In this document: piece by piece, positions 23,573-32,032 of the stretch | How positions within the stretch are numbered: position 1 is the first letter of the stretch | How the letters are laid out: the number at the start of each line of letters is the position of its first letter | Source: Devosia sediminis | GTDB lineage: Bacteria; Pseudomonadota; Alphaproteobacteria; Rhizobiales; Devosiaceae | Assembly: GCF_016411825.1 (NCBI RefSeq) | Contig: NZ_JAEKMH010000001.1 | Coordinates: forward strand, 1,116,001 to 1,180,000 | DNA: 64,000 nucleotides | Direction of reading: 5' to 3' | The notes under the pieces: model-generated | Told to the model about the DNA's origin: nothing | The model's input: the letters and a program-made list of their open reading frames with translations, nothing else | The model's database searches: none | Made by a program: the position numbers and the translations under genes

Positions 23573-24925
23573 ATGACCCCGTTTCATCTGATCCTGGCGA
23601 ACAATCTTGTCGCCAATGTCACTAACTTCACCGTGTGGTTTGCCGTCACCTTCTGGGTGTTCCTCGAAACCAATTCGGTCTTTGCCACCGGCATGATCGC
23701 GGGCATCTACCTGATCTTCACGGCCTCGTTCGGTATCTGGTTCGGCTCGATCGTCGACCACAATTCCAAGACGCTTGCCATGGTCGGGTCGAGTGTGGTG
23801 TCCGGCATCCTCTATGCGGTGGGACTCGCCATGGTGCTGCTCGAGCCGGAAGGCGCGTTCACCAATCCCTATGGCCCCTACTTGTGGTCGTTCATTCTGG
23901 TGGTGATGCTGGGCGTGATCGCGGGCAATATCCGCTCGATCGCGCTGCCCACGCTGGTCACCATCCTCATTCCGGAAGACCGGCGCGACAAGGCCAACGG
24001 GCTGGTGGGCATGGTGAGCGGCATCGGCTTTTTGACCACGTCGGTGATCTCGGGTTTTCTCGTGGCCTATACGGGCATGCTCGGTGTCATGGTGCTGGCG
24101 CTGGCAGCCACGGCGCTTGTCCTGGTGCATATGATGTTCGTCAAGGTCGACGAAGGCCGGGTGGAGCCGAGTGCGGACACACCGGCCGAGCCCAAGCGCG
24201 TGGATCTTGCCGGGACCATCAAGGTAATCGCCGCGGTGCCTGGACTGTTCGCGCTGATCTTCTTTGCCTGCTTCAACAATTTCCTCGGCGGCGTCTTCAT
24301 GGCGCTGCTCGACGCCTATGGGCTGTCGCTGGTGCCGGTCGAGGTCTGGGGCCTGACCTTCGGCGTCTTGTCGCTTGGCTTCATCCTCAGCGGTATCATC
24401 ATTTCCAAGACCGGCCTGGGCAAGAACCCGTTGCGGACACTGCTGATGGTCAATGTCATCACCTGGTCGGTGTGCTGCGTCTTCACCATCCAGCCCTCGT
24501 TCTGGCTCTTGGTAGGCGGGTGTTTTGTCTGGATGTTCCTCGGGCCCTTCGCCGAGGCGGCCGAGCACACGACACTGCAGAAGGTGGTACCGCTGGAGCG
24601 CCAGGGCCGGGTGTTCGGCTTTGCCCAGTCCATCGAACAGTCAGCGTCGCCGCTGACGGCCTTCCTGATCGGGCCGCTGACGCAGTTCGTGGTCATCCCC
24701 TTCATGACCGACGGAGCCGGAGCCGACGCGATCGGGGGCTGGTTCGGCACAGGTCCGGACCGCGGCATGGCGCTGGTGTTCACGATCGCCGGCCTGATTG
24801 GCCTCCTGGTCACCATCATCGCCTTCAACTCCCGCTACTACCGCGAGCTGTCAGCGGCCTATGCGGCGGGCAAGGATGATGACGGGGAAGATGGCGGGGC
24901 GGCCGCTGTGGCCACCCCGGCCTGA
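23573..24925 (+). CDS. MFS transporter
   Basis: 450 residues from the ATG at 23573, with about 12 membrane helices. It opens LILANNLVANVTNFTVWFAV, and the MFS loop 2-3 is GIWFGSIVDHNSKT. The C-terminus is polar. A TTG at 23513 in the same frame adds 20 residues; neither start has a good ribosome site. Substrate unknown; the layout is that of a 12-helix exporter of the drug type. It converges on a second MFS gene. Confidence 0.8.
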   Translation: MTPFHLILANNLVANVTNFTVWFAVTFWVFLETNSVFATGMIAGIYLIFTASFGIWFGSIVDHNSKTLAMVGSSVVSGILYAVGLAMVLLEPEGAFTNPYGPYLWSFILVVMLGVIAGNIRSIALPTLVTILIPEDRRDKANGLVGMVSGIGFLTTSVISGFLVAYTGMLGVMVLALAATALVLVHMMFVKVDEGRVEPSADTPAEPKRVDLAGTIKVIAAVPGLFALIFFACFNNFLGGVFMALLDAYGLSLVPVEVWGLTFGVLSLGFILSGIIISKTGLGKNPLRTLLMVNVITWSVCCVFTIQPSFWLLVGGCFVWMFLGPFAEAAEHTTLQKVVPLERQGRVFGFAQSIEQSASPLTAFLIGPLTQFVVIPFMTDGAGADAIGGWFGTGPDRGMALVFTIAGLIGLLVTIIAFNSRYYRELSAAYAAGKDDDGEDGGAAAVATPA

Positions 24926-24933
24926 AGCGAGCG

Positions 24934-26157
24934 CTACGCCGGCAGCGCGTCTGTCGGCGTGGTCTCTTCCCGCTTGGGCGGGAAGGCCAGGGCCAGCATG
25001 GCGGCTCCCAGGCCTACGGCAGCCGAGGCCACATAGAGCCAGTGGTAATCGCCGAACGTATCGAATAGATAGCCGCCGCCGACCGGACCGAAAGCCATGC
25101 CGAGCGAGGAGGTCATGGTGATGCCGCCCAGGACAGTACCCAGCACGCCGGGGCCGAAATAGTCGCGGGCCAGCACCGAATAGAGCGGCATGACGCCGCC
25201 ATAGACCAGACCCAAGACGACGGCCAGCAGGTAGAAGTGGGTCAGCTCGGTGACGTAAATGTAGCTATAGATGCCCACGGCCTGGAGCAGCAGGCCGAGC
25301 ACGATGACGCGCTTGACGCCGATGCGGTCGGCCATGACACCGAAGATGACGCGGCCGAAGAGGCCGGCAAAACCCTCGACGCTGTAGATGCTGGCCGCCG
25401 CGAGCGCCGAGGCGCCGCAGAGCATGGCATAGCTCACGGTGTGGAAGATCGGGCCGGAATGGGCACCGCAGCAGAGGAAGAACACCGCCGCGAGGACGAT
25501 GAACTGCGGCGTGCGGAAAATGGCGCCGATGCTGGTGGGCGGTTTTTCGGCCGGGACGACGTCGCTGGCCGGGGTCGGGCTTTCCGCCAGGGCCTGCGGC
25601 GCGCGGCGGATAAGGAAGGCGGCTGGAACGATGAGCACGGTCGCGGCGATGGCTGTCATCATCATCGAGGTGCGCCAGCCATAGGTCTGGATCAGCACGG
25701 TGGCCAGGGGCGTGATGGTCATCGGCGCGACGCCGCCACCCAGTGACACCAGCGACACGGCGAGGCTGCGATGCTTGTCGAACCAGCCCAGCGTCGTGGC
25801 GATGAGCGGTGCGAAGAAGGCGCCGCCCGATGCGCCGACCAGCCCACCATAGGCGATCTGAAACACGAGCAGGTTGCTGGCGCGGCTGGCGATGAAGAGC
25901 CCGAGGCCGAGCATGATGGCCGCCACAAGGACCACCGGACGGGCGCCGATGCGATCGGTCAGCGTGCCCCAGAAGAAGCCGGCAATGCCCATGACGATGA
26001 AGCCAACCGTCATGGCGCCGGAAATGCCGGCGCGGGTCCAGCCGGTTTCGTCGGCAATGGGTTGGAGATAAACGGGCAGGGCGAACATGGCGCCCATTGC
26101 GAGACAGGTGATCACGGCCCCCGCCGCAACAATCACCCAGCCATAGTGTCGTTCCAT
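24934..26157 (-). CDS. MFS transporter, monocarboxylate/OFA-like
   Basis: 407 residues with 12 helices. The N-terminus HYGWVIVAAGAVITCLAMGA and LPVYLQPIADETGWTRAGIS is characteristic of OFA/MCT-type carboxylate transporters, with GFFWGTLTDRIGARPVVL as the loop 2-3 motif and RRAP after helix 6. It may import or exchange organic acids. Its divergent neighbour is the VWA-domain gene, so there is no operon partner. Confidence 0.85.
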   Translation of the reverse strand: MERHYGWVIVAAGAVITCLAMGAMFALPVYLQPIADETGWTRAGISGAMTVGFIVMGIAGFFWGTLTDRIGARPVVLVAAIMLGLGLFIASRASNLLVFQIAYGGLVGASGGAFFAPLIATTLGWFDKHRSLAVSLVSLGGGVAPMTITPLATVLIQTYGWRTSMMMTAIAATVLIVPAAFLIRRAPQALAESPTPASDVVPAEKPPTSIGAIFRTPQFIVLAAVFFLCCGAHSGPIFHTVSYAMLCGASALAAASIYSVEGFAGLFGRVIFGVMADRIGVKRVIVLGLLLQAVGIYSYIYVTELTHFYLLAVVLGLVYGGVMPLYSVLARDYFGPGVLGTVLGGITMTSSLGMAFGPVGGGYLFDTFGDYHWLYVASAAVGLGAAMLALAFPPKREETTPTDALPA

Positions 26158-26294
26158 TTTGGAAGGTCCCTCCTTGCAAGGAATTCTCCACAGCGACGGA
26201 TGGAGCGCCTCCCGTTCGACAGGCGCAAGCGAAATTTACCGCCCTCAGGCCGCTCCGACTTGCCGCTGGTGCCGCGGGGCCACATATTCCCCCT

Positions 26295-27014
26295 ATGAGC
26301 GAGAAAAATCCGACGCGGCGGGGAGACTCCATCGCCCCCGCGGGAAAGGTCCGCAGCGACGTCGCGGACTTTGTACGAAAGGTGGGCCAGTTGGCGCGGC
26401 CCAATGCCGGCGAGGACGGACGCCTGCTGTTTGCCATGGACGCGACGATGAGCCGGCAGCCCACCTGGGACATGGCCGTGTCGTTGCAGGCGGGCATGTT
26501 CGAGGCGATCCCCAAGGACGCGGCGCTGCAGGTGCAGCTCATCTATTTCCGTGGTCTTGGCGAATGCCGGGCTTCGAAATGGGTGGTGGATGCCAAGGCG
26601 CTGGGCCGGATGATGAGCACGATTGCCTGCCAGGGCGGCAATACGCAGATCGGGCGGGTGCTCAACCATGCGCGGGATGAGCACAGGCAGCGCCGCATCC
26701 ATGCATTGGTCTATGTGGGCGACGCCATCGAGGAGAATGTCGACGCGCTCTGCGCAAAGGCGGGCGAACTGGGGCTGATGGGCCTGCCGCTCTTCGTGTT
26801 CCAGGAGGGGCGCGACCCACGTGTCGAAGCCGCGTTCAAGGAGTTTGCGCGTCTTTCCAAGGGCGCCTATGCCCGGTTCAACAGTGGCGCGCCGCAGCAA
26901 CTGGCGGACCTGCTCAAGGCCGTGGCGGCCTATGCCAGCGGCGGTCGGGCCCAACTCAAGCTACAGCCGAGCGGCGCGGCGCGGGCCCTGCTGACGCAGA
27001 TCGAGGGACGATGA
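26295..27014 (+). CDS. VWA-type protein paired with a J-domain protein
   Basis: 239 residues. A von Willebrand A-like fold is suggested by LLFAMDATMSRQPTWDMAVS, where DATMS stands at the DxSxS metal site. IACQGGNTQIGRVLNHA supplies the conserved threonine-type loop and HALVYVGDAIEE the third acidic element. The final part is positively charged. Its stop overlaps the ATG of the J-domain gene (ATGA). A membrane-bound J-protein with a VWA partner suggests a protein-complex remodelling role; no direct evidence is present. Confidence 0.72.
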   Translation: MSEKNPTRRGDSIAPAGKVRSDVADFVRKVGQLARPNAGEDGRLLFAMDATMSRQPTWDMAVSLQAGMFEAIPKDAALQVQLIYFRGLGECRASKWVVDAKALGRMMSTIACQGGNTQIGRVLNHARDEHRQRRIHALVYVGDAIEENVDALCAKAGELGLMGLPLFVFQEGRDPRVEAAFKEFARLSKGAYARFNSGAPQQLADLLKAVAAYASGGRAQLKLQPSGAARALLTQIEGR

Positions 27015-27712
27015 GCTGGATTTTTCTCGGCGCGCTGGGGCTGATGGGCGTGCTCTGGCTGGTCTTCGCGCTGCGCAACATGGACCGGCGGCTGCTGATG
27101 CGCGGCCTGCGCTGGATCGTGGGTGGCGGCGCGGCCGTCATTGCGGTGGCAGCTTTGCTGCTGCGGCGCATCGACATTGCTATGATCGTCGGCGCCGTGG
27201 CCGCTTCTGTGTTGCTGCGCGGCCGGTTGGGGCAGTTTTCATTCGACAGCGTTGGCGGCGCGCCAGCCAATGTCTCCAAGGTGCAGAGCCGGTTCCTGGC
27301 CATGGAGCTCGATCATGATACGGGCGAACTCAGCGGGCGGGTGCTCGATGGGCAGTTTGCCGGCTGGGACCTGATGGACCTCGGCGAGGGCGAAACGCGG
27401 GCGCTGATCGAGGAGATCGGCCACGATGCGGAGAGCGTCAACCTGCTGGAGAGCTGGCTCGACACCAACAGGGCCGGCTGGCGCGAATATTTCGCCGAGC
27501 AGGAGGCGGGCGGTGCGAGCGCTGGCAGCGGGTCAGGCCGTGACCCGGTGGCAGAGGCCTATGCCGTGCTCGGCCTCAAGCCTGGAGCGAGCCACGAGGA
27601 GATCAAGGCGGCGCATCGCGAGCTGATGAAGGGCGTGCACCCCGATCGGGGCGGCTCGGAATTTCTGGCCGCCAAGATCAACGAGGCGCGCGACCTCTTA
27701 TTGGGGCGGTGA
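27011..27712 (+). CDS. Membrane-anchored J-domain (DnaJ-like) protein
   Basis: 233 residues. Two or three N-terminal helices (WIFLGALGLMGVLWLVFAL, WIVGGGAAVIAVAALLL and IAMIVGAVAASVLL) anchor it. A cytoplasmic linker follows, and residues about 180-233 form a J-domain: EAYAVLGLKPGASHEEIKAA, then HPD in KGVHPDRGGSEFLAAKINEA. It lacks the zinc and substrate domains of DnaJ and so resembles DjlA/Tim14-type co-chaperones that recruit DnaK to the membrane. It is translationally coupled to the VWA gene. Confidence 0.85.
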   Translation: MSWIFLGALGLMGVLWLVFALRNMDRRLLMRGLRWIVGGGAAVIAVAALLLRRIDIAMIVGAVAASVLLRGRLGQFSFDSVGGAPANVSKVQSRFLAMELDHDTGELSGRVLDGQFAGWDLMDLGEGETRALIEEIGHDAESVNLLESWLDTNRAGWREYFAEQEAGGASAGSGSGRDPVAEAYAVLGLKPGASHEEIKAAHRELMKGVHPDRGGSEFLAAKINEARDLLLGR

Positions 27713-27720
27713 CGCCGGCT

Positions 27721-28131
27721 TCAGTGCACGCCGATATTGATCATCCAGCGGGTGCCGAACTTGTCGATCAGCATGCCGAACGTGTCGCCCCAGGGCGCCT
27801 TGACCAGCGGCTCAATGATGGTTGCGCCCTCGGTGAGCCCATTCCAGTATCCAGTGAGCAGCGCTTCCTCGTCGCCGCTCAATGACACGGTGATGTTGCT
27901 GGCGTCGGCCAACTCCATGGTTTTGGGGGTGTCCGAGGCCATGATCGTCATGCCATTGGGGATGTTGATCTGGCCGTGCATGACGAGGTCGTTTTCGGAC
28001 GGGTCACGCGCGGCGCCATTGTCGCCGAAGGACATGATCTGCAGGTCGCCACCGAAGATGCCGTGATAGAAGCTCAGGGCGTCGCGGGCTTCGGTGCGAA
28101 AGCCGATATAGGGATTGAGGCGTGCGGTCAT
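27721..28131 (-). CDS. VOC protein, PhnB-like
   Basis: 136 residues. LNPYIGFRTEARDALSFYHG and IFGGDLQIMSFGD are the PhnB-type opening, and KAPWGDTFGMLIDKFGTRWM the closing part. These belong to the 3-demethylubiquinone-9 3-O-methyltransferase-like branch of VOC proteins. No substrate can be named. Its stop converges on the J-domain gene, eight bases apart. Confidence 0.87.
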   Translation of the reverse strand: MTARLNPYIGFRTEARDALSFYHGIFGGDLQIMSFGDNGAARDPSENDLVMHGQINIPNGMTIMASDTPKTMELADASNITVSLSGDEEALLTGYWNGLTEGATIIEPLVKAPWGDTFGMLIDKFGTRWMINIGVH

Positions 28132-28202
28132 GGGGGTTGCTCCCTTTGGTTGCCGGCGCGGCCAGTTTACGCTCAGCGCGTGACAGTTGATAGGAGGCGC
28201 GA

Positions 28203-28577
28203 ATGGCTGATGTGAGCGGCGGATGCCTGTGCGGCAAGGTGCGGCTGGTGGCCGAGGGCGAGCCGCTGCGGGTGGGCATCTGCCATTGCATGGATTGCCG
28301 CAAGCACCACGGCGCGCTGTTCTTCGCTGCGGCGATCTTTCCGCGGGACGCGGTGCGGATCGAGGGCGAGGTGCGCGACTTTCGCGGGCGCTGCTTCTGC
28401 CCCGAATGCGGCTCGTCGGTCTTTGCCGTCAGTGGCGACGAAATCGAGGTGCATCTGGGCGCGCTCGATGCACCGGACCAGTTCGTTCCGGGTTACGAAT
28501 GCTGGACGCTGCGGCGCGAGGCGTTTTTGCCGGAATTCGTGGGGCTGACGCACTATGAGCGGGACCGAGAGGCGTGA
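28203..28577 (+). CDS. GFA-family (glutathione-dependent formaldehyde-activating-like) protein
   Basis: 124 residues. GGCLCGKVRLVAEG and CHCMDCRKHHGALF carry the zinc cysteines of the GFA fold, and CFCPECGSSVFAV the second pair. The family is named for the S-hydroxymethylglutathione synthase of Paracoccus, but many members have other or unknown activity. Divergent from the PhnB-like gene. It is the last normal-looking gene before the AT-richer island. Confidence 0.87.
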   Translation: MADVSGGCLCGKVRLVAEGEPLRVGICHCMDCRKHHGALFFAAAIFPRDAVRIEGEVRDFRGRCFCPECGSSVFAVSGDEIEVHLGALDAPDQFVPGYECWTLRREAFLPEFVGLTHYERDREA

Positions 28578-29080
28578 GAGGCTGACGGTTCGGCCCCGTT
28601 GGCAAGGGCGTGCGGAAGCGCCGCCGGGATTGTCTCCCTGCGGATGGCGCTCGACCTTTGCCGGTGTTGCGGCATGGGGCGAAGTTCACTTCGGTGCCGG
28701 TCGTCCGGCGGAAGATAGAGGTGAAGCAAGCTTCGCCCCATGCTGACGGAGACTCTTCGGGAAGGACCGTCCGTGGCTTAATCCCGTGCCAAACGCTGGA
28801 GCCTCGCTCCGGACCGGGGGATCAGATCGATCCCGGATCATCCTTGTCCGAAGGATCACGGGCGACCCCGCAATCATCCGACATCCCCACACCGACCGTT
28901 CGTCGCGACCGCGCAGCTTGTGCGGAGATGGGTGGGAGAATGGGGGAGGATTTGGGGGCGGGGATGAGATTTTCGAGCGCGTCGCTCCGGCGAGCTTTTG
29001 AGATGCTTGCTCACAACCAGGACAAATCCTGTCGACACATTGCGTCCGGCAAGTAAACTCTCCTTTGGGGGGAGTGGGCG
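28578..29080. other. Long non-coding gap at the left edge of the DUF4041 island
   Basis: About 500 bases without a convincing gene; open frames exist but lack recognisable protein features or ribosome sites. It contains the 13-base inverted repeat annotated separately, a GGGATC/GATCCC stem near 28820-28835, and a strongly skewed G-rich run at 28925-28970. Base composition becomes AT-richer towards 29000. It may hold the promoter of the GIY-YIG gene. Confidence 0.5.
28672..28743. repeat. Perfect 13-base inverted repeat
   Basis: Arms GCATGGGGCGAAG (28672-28684) and CTTCGCCCCATGC (28731-28743) are perfect complements with a 46-base spacer. They sit in the gap ahead of the DUF4041 gene and could be a recombination site, a dimeric operator or the foot of a large hairpin. 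Confidence 0.55.
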
Positions 29081-30523
29081 ATGACTGAAAATCAATGGAT
29101 ATTAGTGGCGAGCCTCAGTTGCATTGTGCTGGCCTTTGCCATTCTGATGTACGTGATCATCCGGGATCGCGCCCAGGCTCGGCGAGCAATAGAGACCGAA
29201 ACCAAGAAGCGAATCGCGGTGGAGCGGCGCTTCTCGGTTGTCGTTGACGCCGACGCCGAAGCGCAGAAGATCATTGACCTAGCTAACCAACGGGCACAAG
29301 CACGGGAGGAGAAAGCCGCATCGGAAGTCGCTTCTGCGACCGCTCAGACGGAAGCATTGGCCGCCACTCTGTCCGAGCTTCAGCGATCATACTCTGAAAA
29401 GAAGACTATCTTTGACAGGCTCGCTAAGGAGGTAGCGATCTTTGACGACCGATTGGCGTTTGCGGAAATGGGGGTCTACGAACCCCATTTTGATTTTGAT
29501 ACGAGTGAAGAGTTCAAGGTCGCGATCAATCGTGTGCGGGATCATCAGAAGCTGATGGTATCCGGAAAGACCGCAGCGGTATGCCACATCCCTTGGACAG
29601 TGGATGGCAGTATTGCAAAAGGTCGAACGATGACCGAGCGCAATATCAGGCTAACTCTCCGGGCATTTAATGGGGAATGTGATGCTGCCATCGCCAACGT
29701 GCGGTGGAACAATGCGAACGCCATGGAAAAGCGCATAGAGAACGCTCGTACGCAGATCGACAAGCACAATGCATCGAACCATGTTGCAATTACCGAGCCC
29801 TACTTCCGGCTGAAGCTAGAGGAGCTTCGCCTGACACATGAGTTGCGCGAAAAGGTCAAGCAGGAGCGGGAGGAGAGAGCGGAAGACGCGAGGGCAGCCC
29901 GAGAAGAACAGAAGCTTTTGAGGGAAATGGAGCGCGCTGAAGAAGAGGAGGCGCGCTACCAGCGACTGTTGCAGAAGGCCCGCCAAGAGGCTGCTAGTGT
30001 GGATGGTCCTAAGTTGGAGGCGTACTCCCAGCAAATTGCAATACTGGAGCGGGACCTTGCCGAGGCCCATGCGAAGGCCGAGCGTGCGCGGGCCATGGCC
30101 GAGATGACGAAGACGGGGTACGTCTATGTCATTTCTAATATTGGTTCTTTCGGCCCTGATTTCGTGAAGATTGGCCTAACTCGGCGACTTGAGCCAGCCG
30201 ATCGGATACGTGAACTTGGCGACGCCAGCGTGCCGTTCCTCTTCGACACTCACGCTATGATTTATAGCGACGAGGCGCCGGCGCTGGAACGAGCGTTGCA
30301 CAACACGTTTGCGGCTAGGCGCGTCAACGCCACAAACTTCCGCAAGGAGTTTTTTCGGGTGTCCATTGATGAGGTGGAAGCTGCGGTTAAGCAACTTGCT
30401 CCGGGGGCGGCTTTCTTTAAAGACGTCGAGGCGCAAGAGTATCGAGAGACAATGGCGATCCGAAATGCCAATTTGGTGCAGCAGCAATTGATCGATGAGC
30501 TATCGTTTCCGTCGGCTATATAG
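29081..30523 (+). CDS. Membrane-anchored DUF4041 / T5orf172 (GIY-YIG) protein
   Basis: 480 residues. A single membrane helix (about 6-27) is followed by long coiled coil (about 30-115), then a DUF4041-like region (about 120-250; FDRLAKEVAIFDDRLAFAEM and FNGECDAAIANVRWNNANAM are recognisable), a second coiled coil very rich in E, K and R (about 255-345), and a T5orf172/MUG113-type GIY-YIG domain (346-430). The last shows GYVYVISN, FVKIGLTRR, RIRELGD and RKEFFRV, keeping the arginine and glutamate expected for catalysis. Codon use is AT-richer than in neighbouring genes, pointing to transfer. Related genes occur in phages and mobile elements; the biological role is not established to my knowledge. 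Confidence 0.8.
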   Translation: MTENQWILVASLSCIVLAFAILMYVIIRDRAQARRAIETETKKRIAVERRFSVVVDADAEAQKIIDLANQRAQAREEKAASEVASATAQTEALAATLSELQRSYSEKKTIFDRLAKEVAIFDDRLAFAEMGVYEPHFDFDTSEEFKVAINRVRDHQKLMVSGKTAAVCHIPWTVDGSIAKGRTMTERNIRLTLRAFNGECDAAIANVRWNNANAMEKRIENARTQIDKHNASNHVAITEPYFRLKLEELRLTHELREKVKQEREERAEDARAAREEQKLLREMERAEEEEARYQRLLQKARQEAASVDGPKLEAYSQQIAILERDLAEAHAKAERARAMAEMTKTGYVYVISNIGSFGPDFVKIGLTRRLEPADRIRELGDASVPFLFDTHAMIYSDEAPALERALHNTFAARRVNATNFRKEFFRVSIDEVEAAVKQLAPGAAFFKDVEAQEYRETMAIRNANLVQQQLIDELSFPSAI

Positions 30524-30847
30524 CCAGAATCCACTTCTCTACGTTGGCGCCTAATACGGGTTTTCGTACTTTGGTGTTGCCAATAATGCTGACATACGGC
30601 GATCAACTACATCCAATCGTCGTTCCAAGTGTTGCTCTCTGAACAAGTGCCATCCCTTCTTGCGAGCTTATGCCCGAAGCGCGTCAAAGAGGGGACGGGC
30701 TGATTGGGACGGGCTGAGGGCAGTGGGGGCCTGTCGATCTTCAGGGCTCCAACGCCGCGCATGGCGGTGACGGCAGCGCTTCTCGCTGACGTGGGTAGCG
30801 GGGGGTCTACTGATGGCACCAACCTGAGGCTTCCATGGATGGGTTAT
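30524..30847. other. Non-coding gap at the right edge of the DUF4041 island
   Basis: 324 bases without a credible gene. A tandem-like pair of 12-base direct repeats, GGGACGGGCTGA, lies at 30692-30703 and 30706-30717. The left part (30524-30660) is AT-rich like the upstream gene; the right part returns to the GC-rich background. No terminator with a T-run was recognised. Confidence 0.45.
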
Positions 30848-32032
30848 CTAATCGATCGCCCGCAGCCCGCGTCTTTGCCCGCGGTACACCCAGATGGCCA
30901 TAGGCAGCATGACGAGGCCGGCCCAGCCGTAGGCGGGGAGGATGCCGATGCGGTCGGCGAGGAGGCCGAAGGCGAGGGTGCCCAGGATGCCCGAGACGTT
31001 TTCGGCCATGACCAAAGCCGATGTGGTGGTGGCGCGACTGCGGCCTTCCATGACGCGGTGGAAGCGCGCTTCGGCTAGGACGCTGACCGGGGCCATAACC
31101 ACATAGGCGGCGCAGAGCAGCAGCACGAACCAGGGCGTGGTGCCGAGGGACGAAGCCACCAGGAGGGCGCCACCGAGCAGCGGCAGCAGCCAGGCGAGCC
31201 ACGGCCGGCCGGCGAGGCGATGGGCAAAGATGCTGGATACGGCGAAGACGAATTCGACGCCTGCGCCGGTGAGGCCCCAGGCCCAGACGGGCAGGGACAC
31301 CGCAAGGTAGTAGAGCTGGTCGAACTCCTCGATCAGCTCGAAGACCACGAGGCCGACGGCGATATAGGTGGTGACGAAGCGCAGGTCGGCGTGGTGGCAG
31401 AACTCGTTGGCGGCGTCGACGAAGTGGGACAGGTAGCCGGAAGGGGTTTCCTCCGGCTCCTCTGCTGCCTTGATCCGCCTGACGTCGCGGAGGCCGAGGG
31501 CCAGCAGCGCAGCGAGGACCAGCGGCGGGATGGAGAGCCATAGACCCCAATCAAAACTGAACCAGGCGACGAAGCCGCCCAGGAGCGTGCCGCAGCCGAT
31601 GCCCAGTTCCTCGGCGGCATTGTCGCGGCCGAGGACCTTGTCGAAATCCTCGCTGCGACCCTCATGCGCCATCCGCTCATAGAGCAGGGATTCGCGGGAG
31701 CCCGATTGCAGCGCCTGGGCGAGGCTCCAGAACAGGAAGCCGGCGGCGTAGAGCCAGAAATTGCCGGCTGCGACGGTCCAGAACAGGAAGGTCAGGCATT
31801 TGAACAGGGGCGCGGCGACCAAGAGCCAGCGCCGGTCGAAGTGATCGGACAGGGCGCCGGACGGCATTTCCAGCACGATGGCGGCGGCTGACCAGAGGGC
31901 GAACAGGAGGCCGATCTCGGTGATCGAGAGACCCTGGAGCTCGAACAGTGCCGTATAGAAGGCATAGGCGAGAATGAAATCGAAGAGGAAGACATAGGCG
32001 TAGTAGAGCCCGAGGAAACGGCGGAGGCTCAC
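30848..32032 (-). CDS. MFS transporter
   Basis: 394 residues with about 12 helices. FLGLYYAYVFLFDFILAYA opens it, SGALSDHFDRRWLLV is the loop 2-3 motif, and LAEARFHRVMEGRSRATTTS lies near helix 10. It has a long charged central loop (LRDVRRIKAAEEPEETPSGY). Its ATG overlaps the end of the phosphotransferase gene by four bases, so the two are probably co-transcribed and may form a self-protection pair (modification plus export). That pairing is inference. Confidence 0.82.
   Translation of the reverse strand: MSLRRFLGLYYAYVFLFDFILAYAFYTALFELQGLSITEIGLLFALWSAAAIVLEMPSGALSDHFDRRWLLVAAPLFKCLTFLFWTVAAGNFWLYAAGFLFWSLAQALQSGSRESLLYERMAHEGRSEDFDKVLGRDNAAEELGIGCGTLLGGFVAWFSFDWGLWLSIPPLVLAALLALGLRDVRRIKAAEEPEETPSGYLSHFVDAANEFCHHADLRFVTTYIAVGLVVFELIEEFDQLYYLAVSLPVWAWGLTGAGVEFVFAVSSIFAHRLAGRPWLAWLLPLLGGALLVASSLGTTPWFVLLLCAAYVVMAPVSVLAEARFHRVMEGRSRATTTSALVMAENVSGILGTLAFGLLADRIGILPAYGWAGLVMLPMAIWVYRGQRRGLRAID

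Noticed and set aside
28555-29056. Short plus- and minus-strand frames in the gap before the DUF4041 gene
   Set aside because: They lack ribosome sites and recognisable features and overlap each other; the region is better treated as non-coding.
28578-30847. A prophage or integrative element
   Set aside because: Only one gene with a phage-associated domain is present; there is no integrase, capsid, portal or tRNA attachment site.
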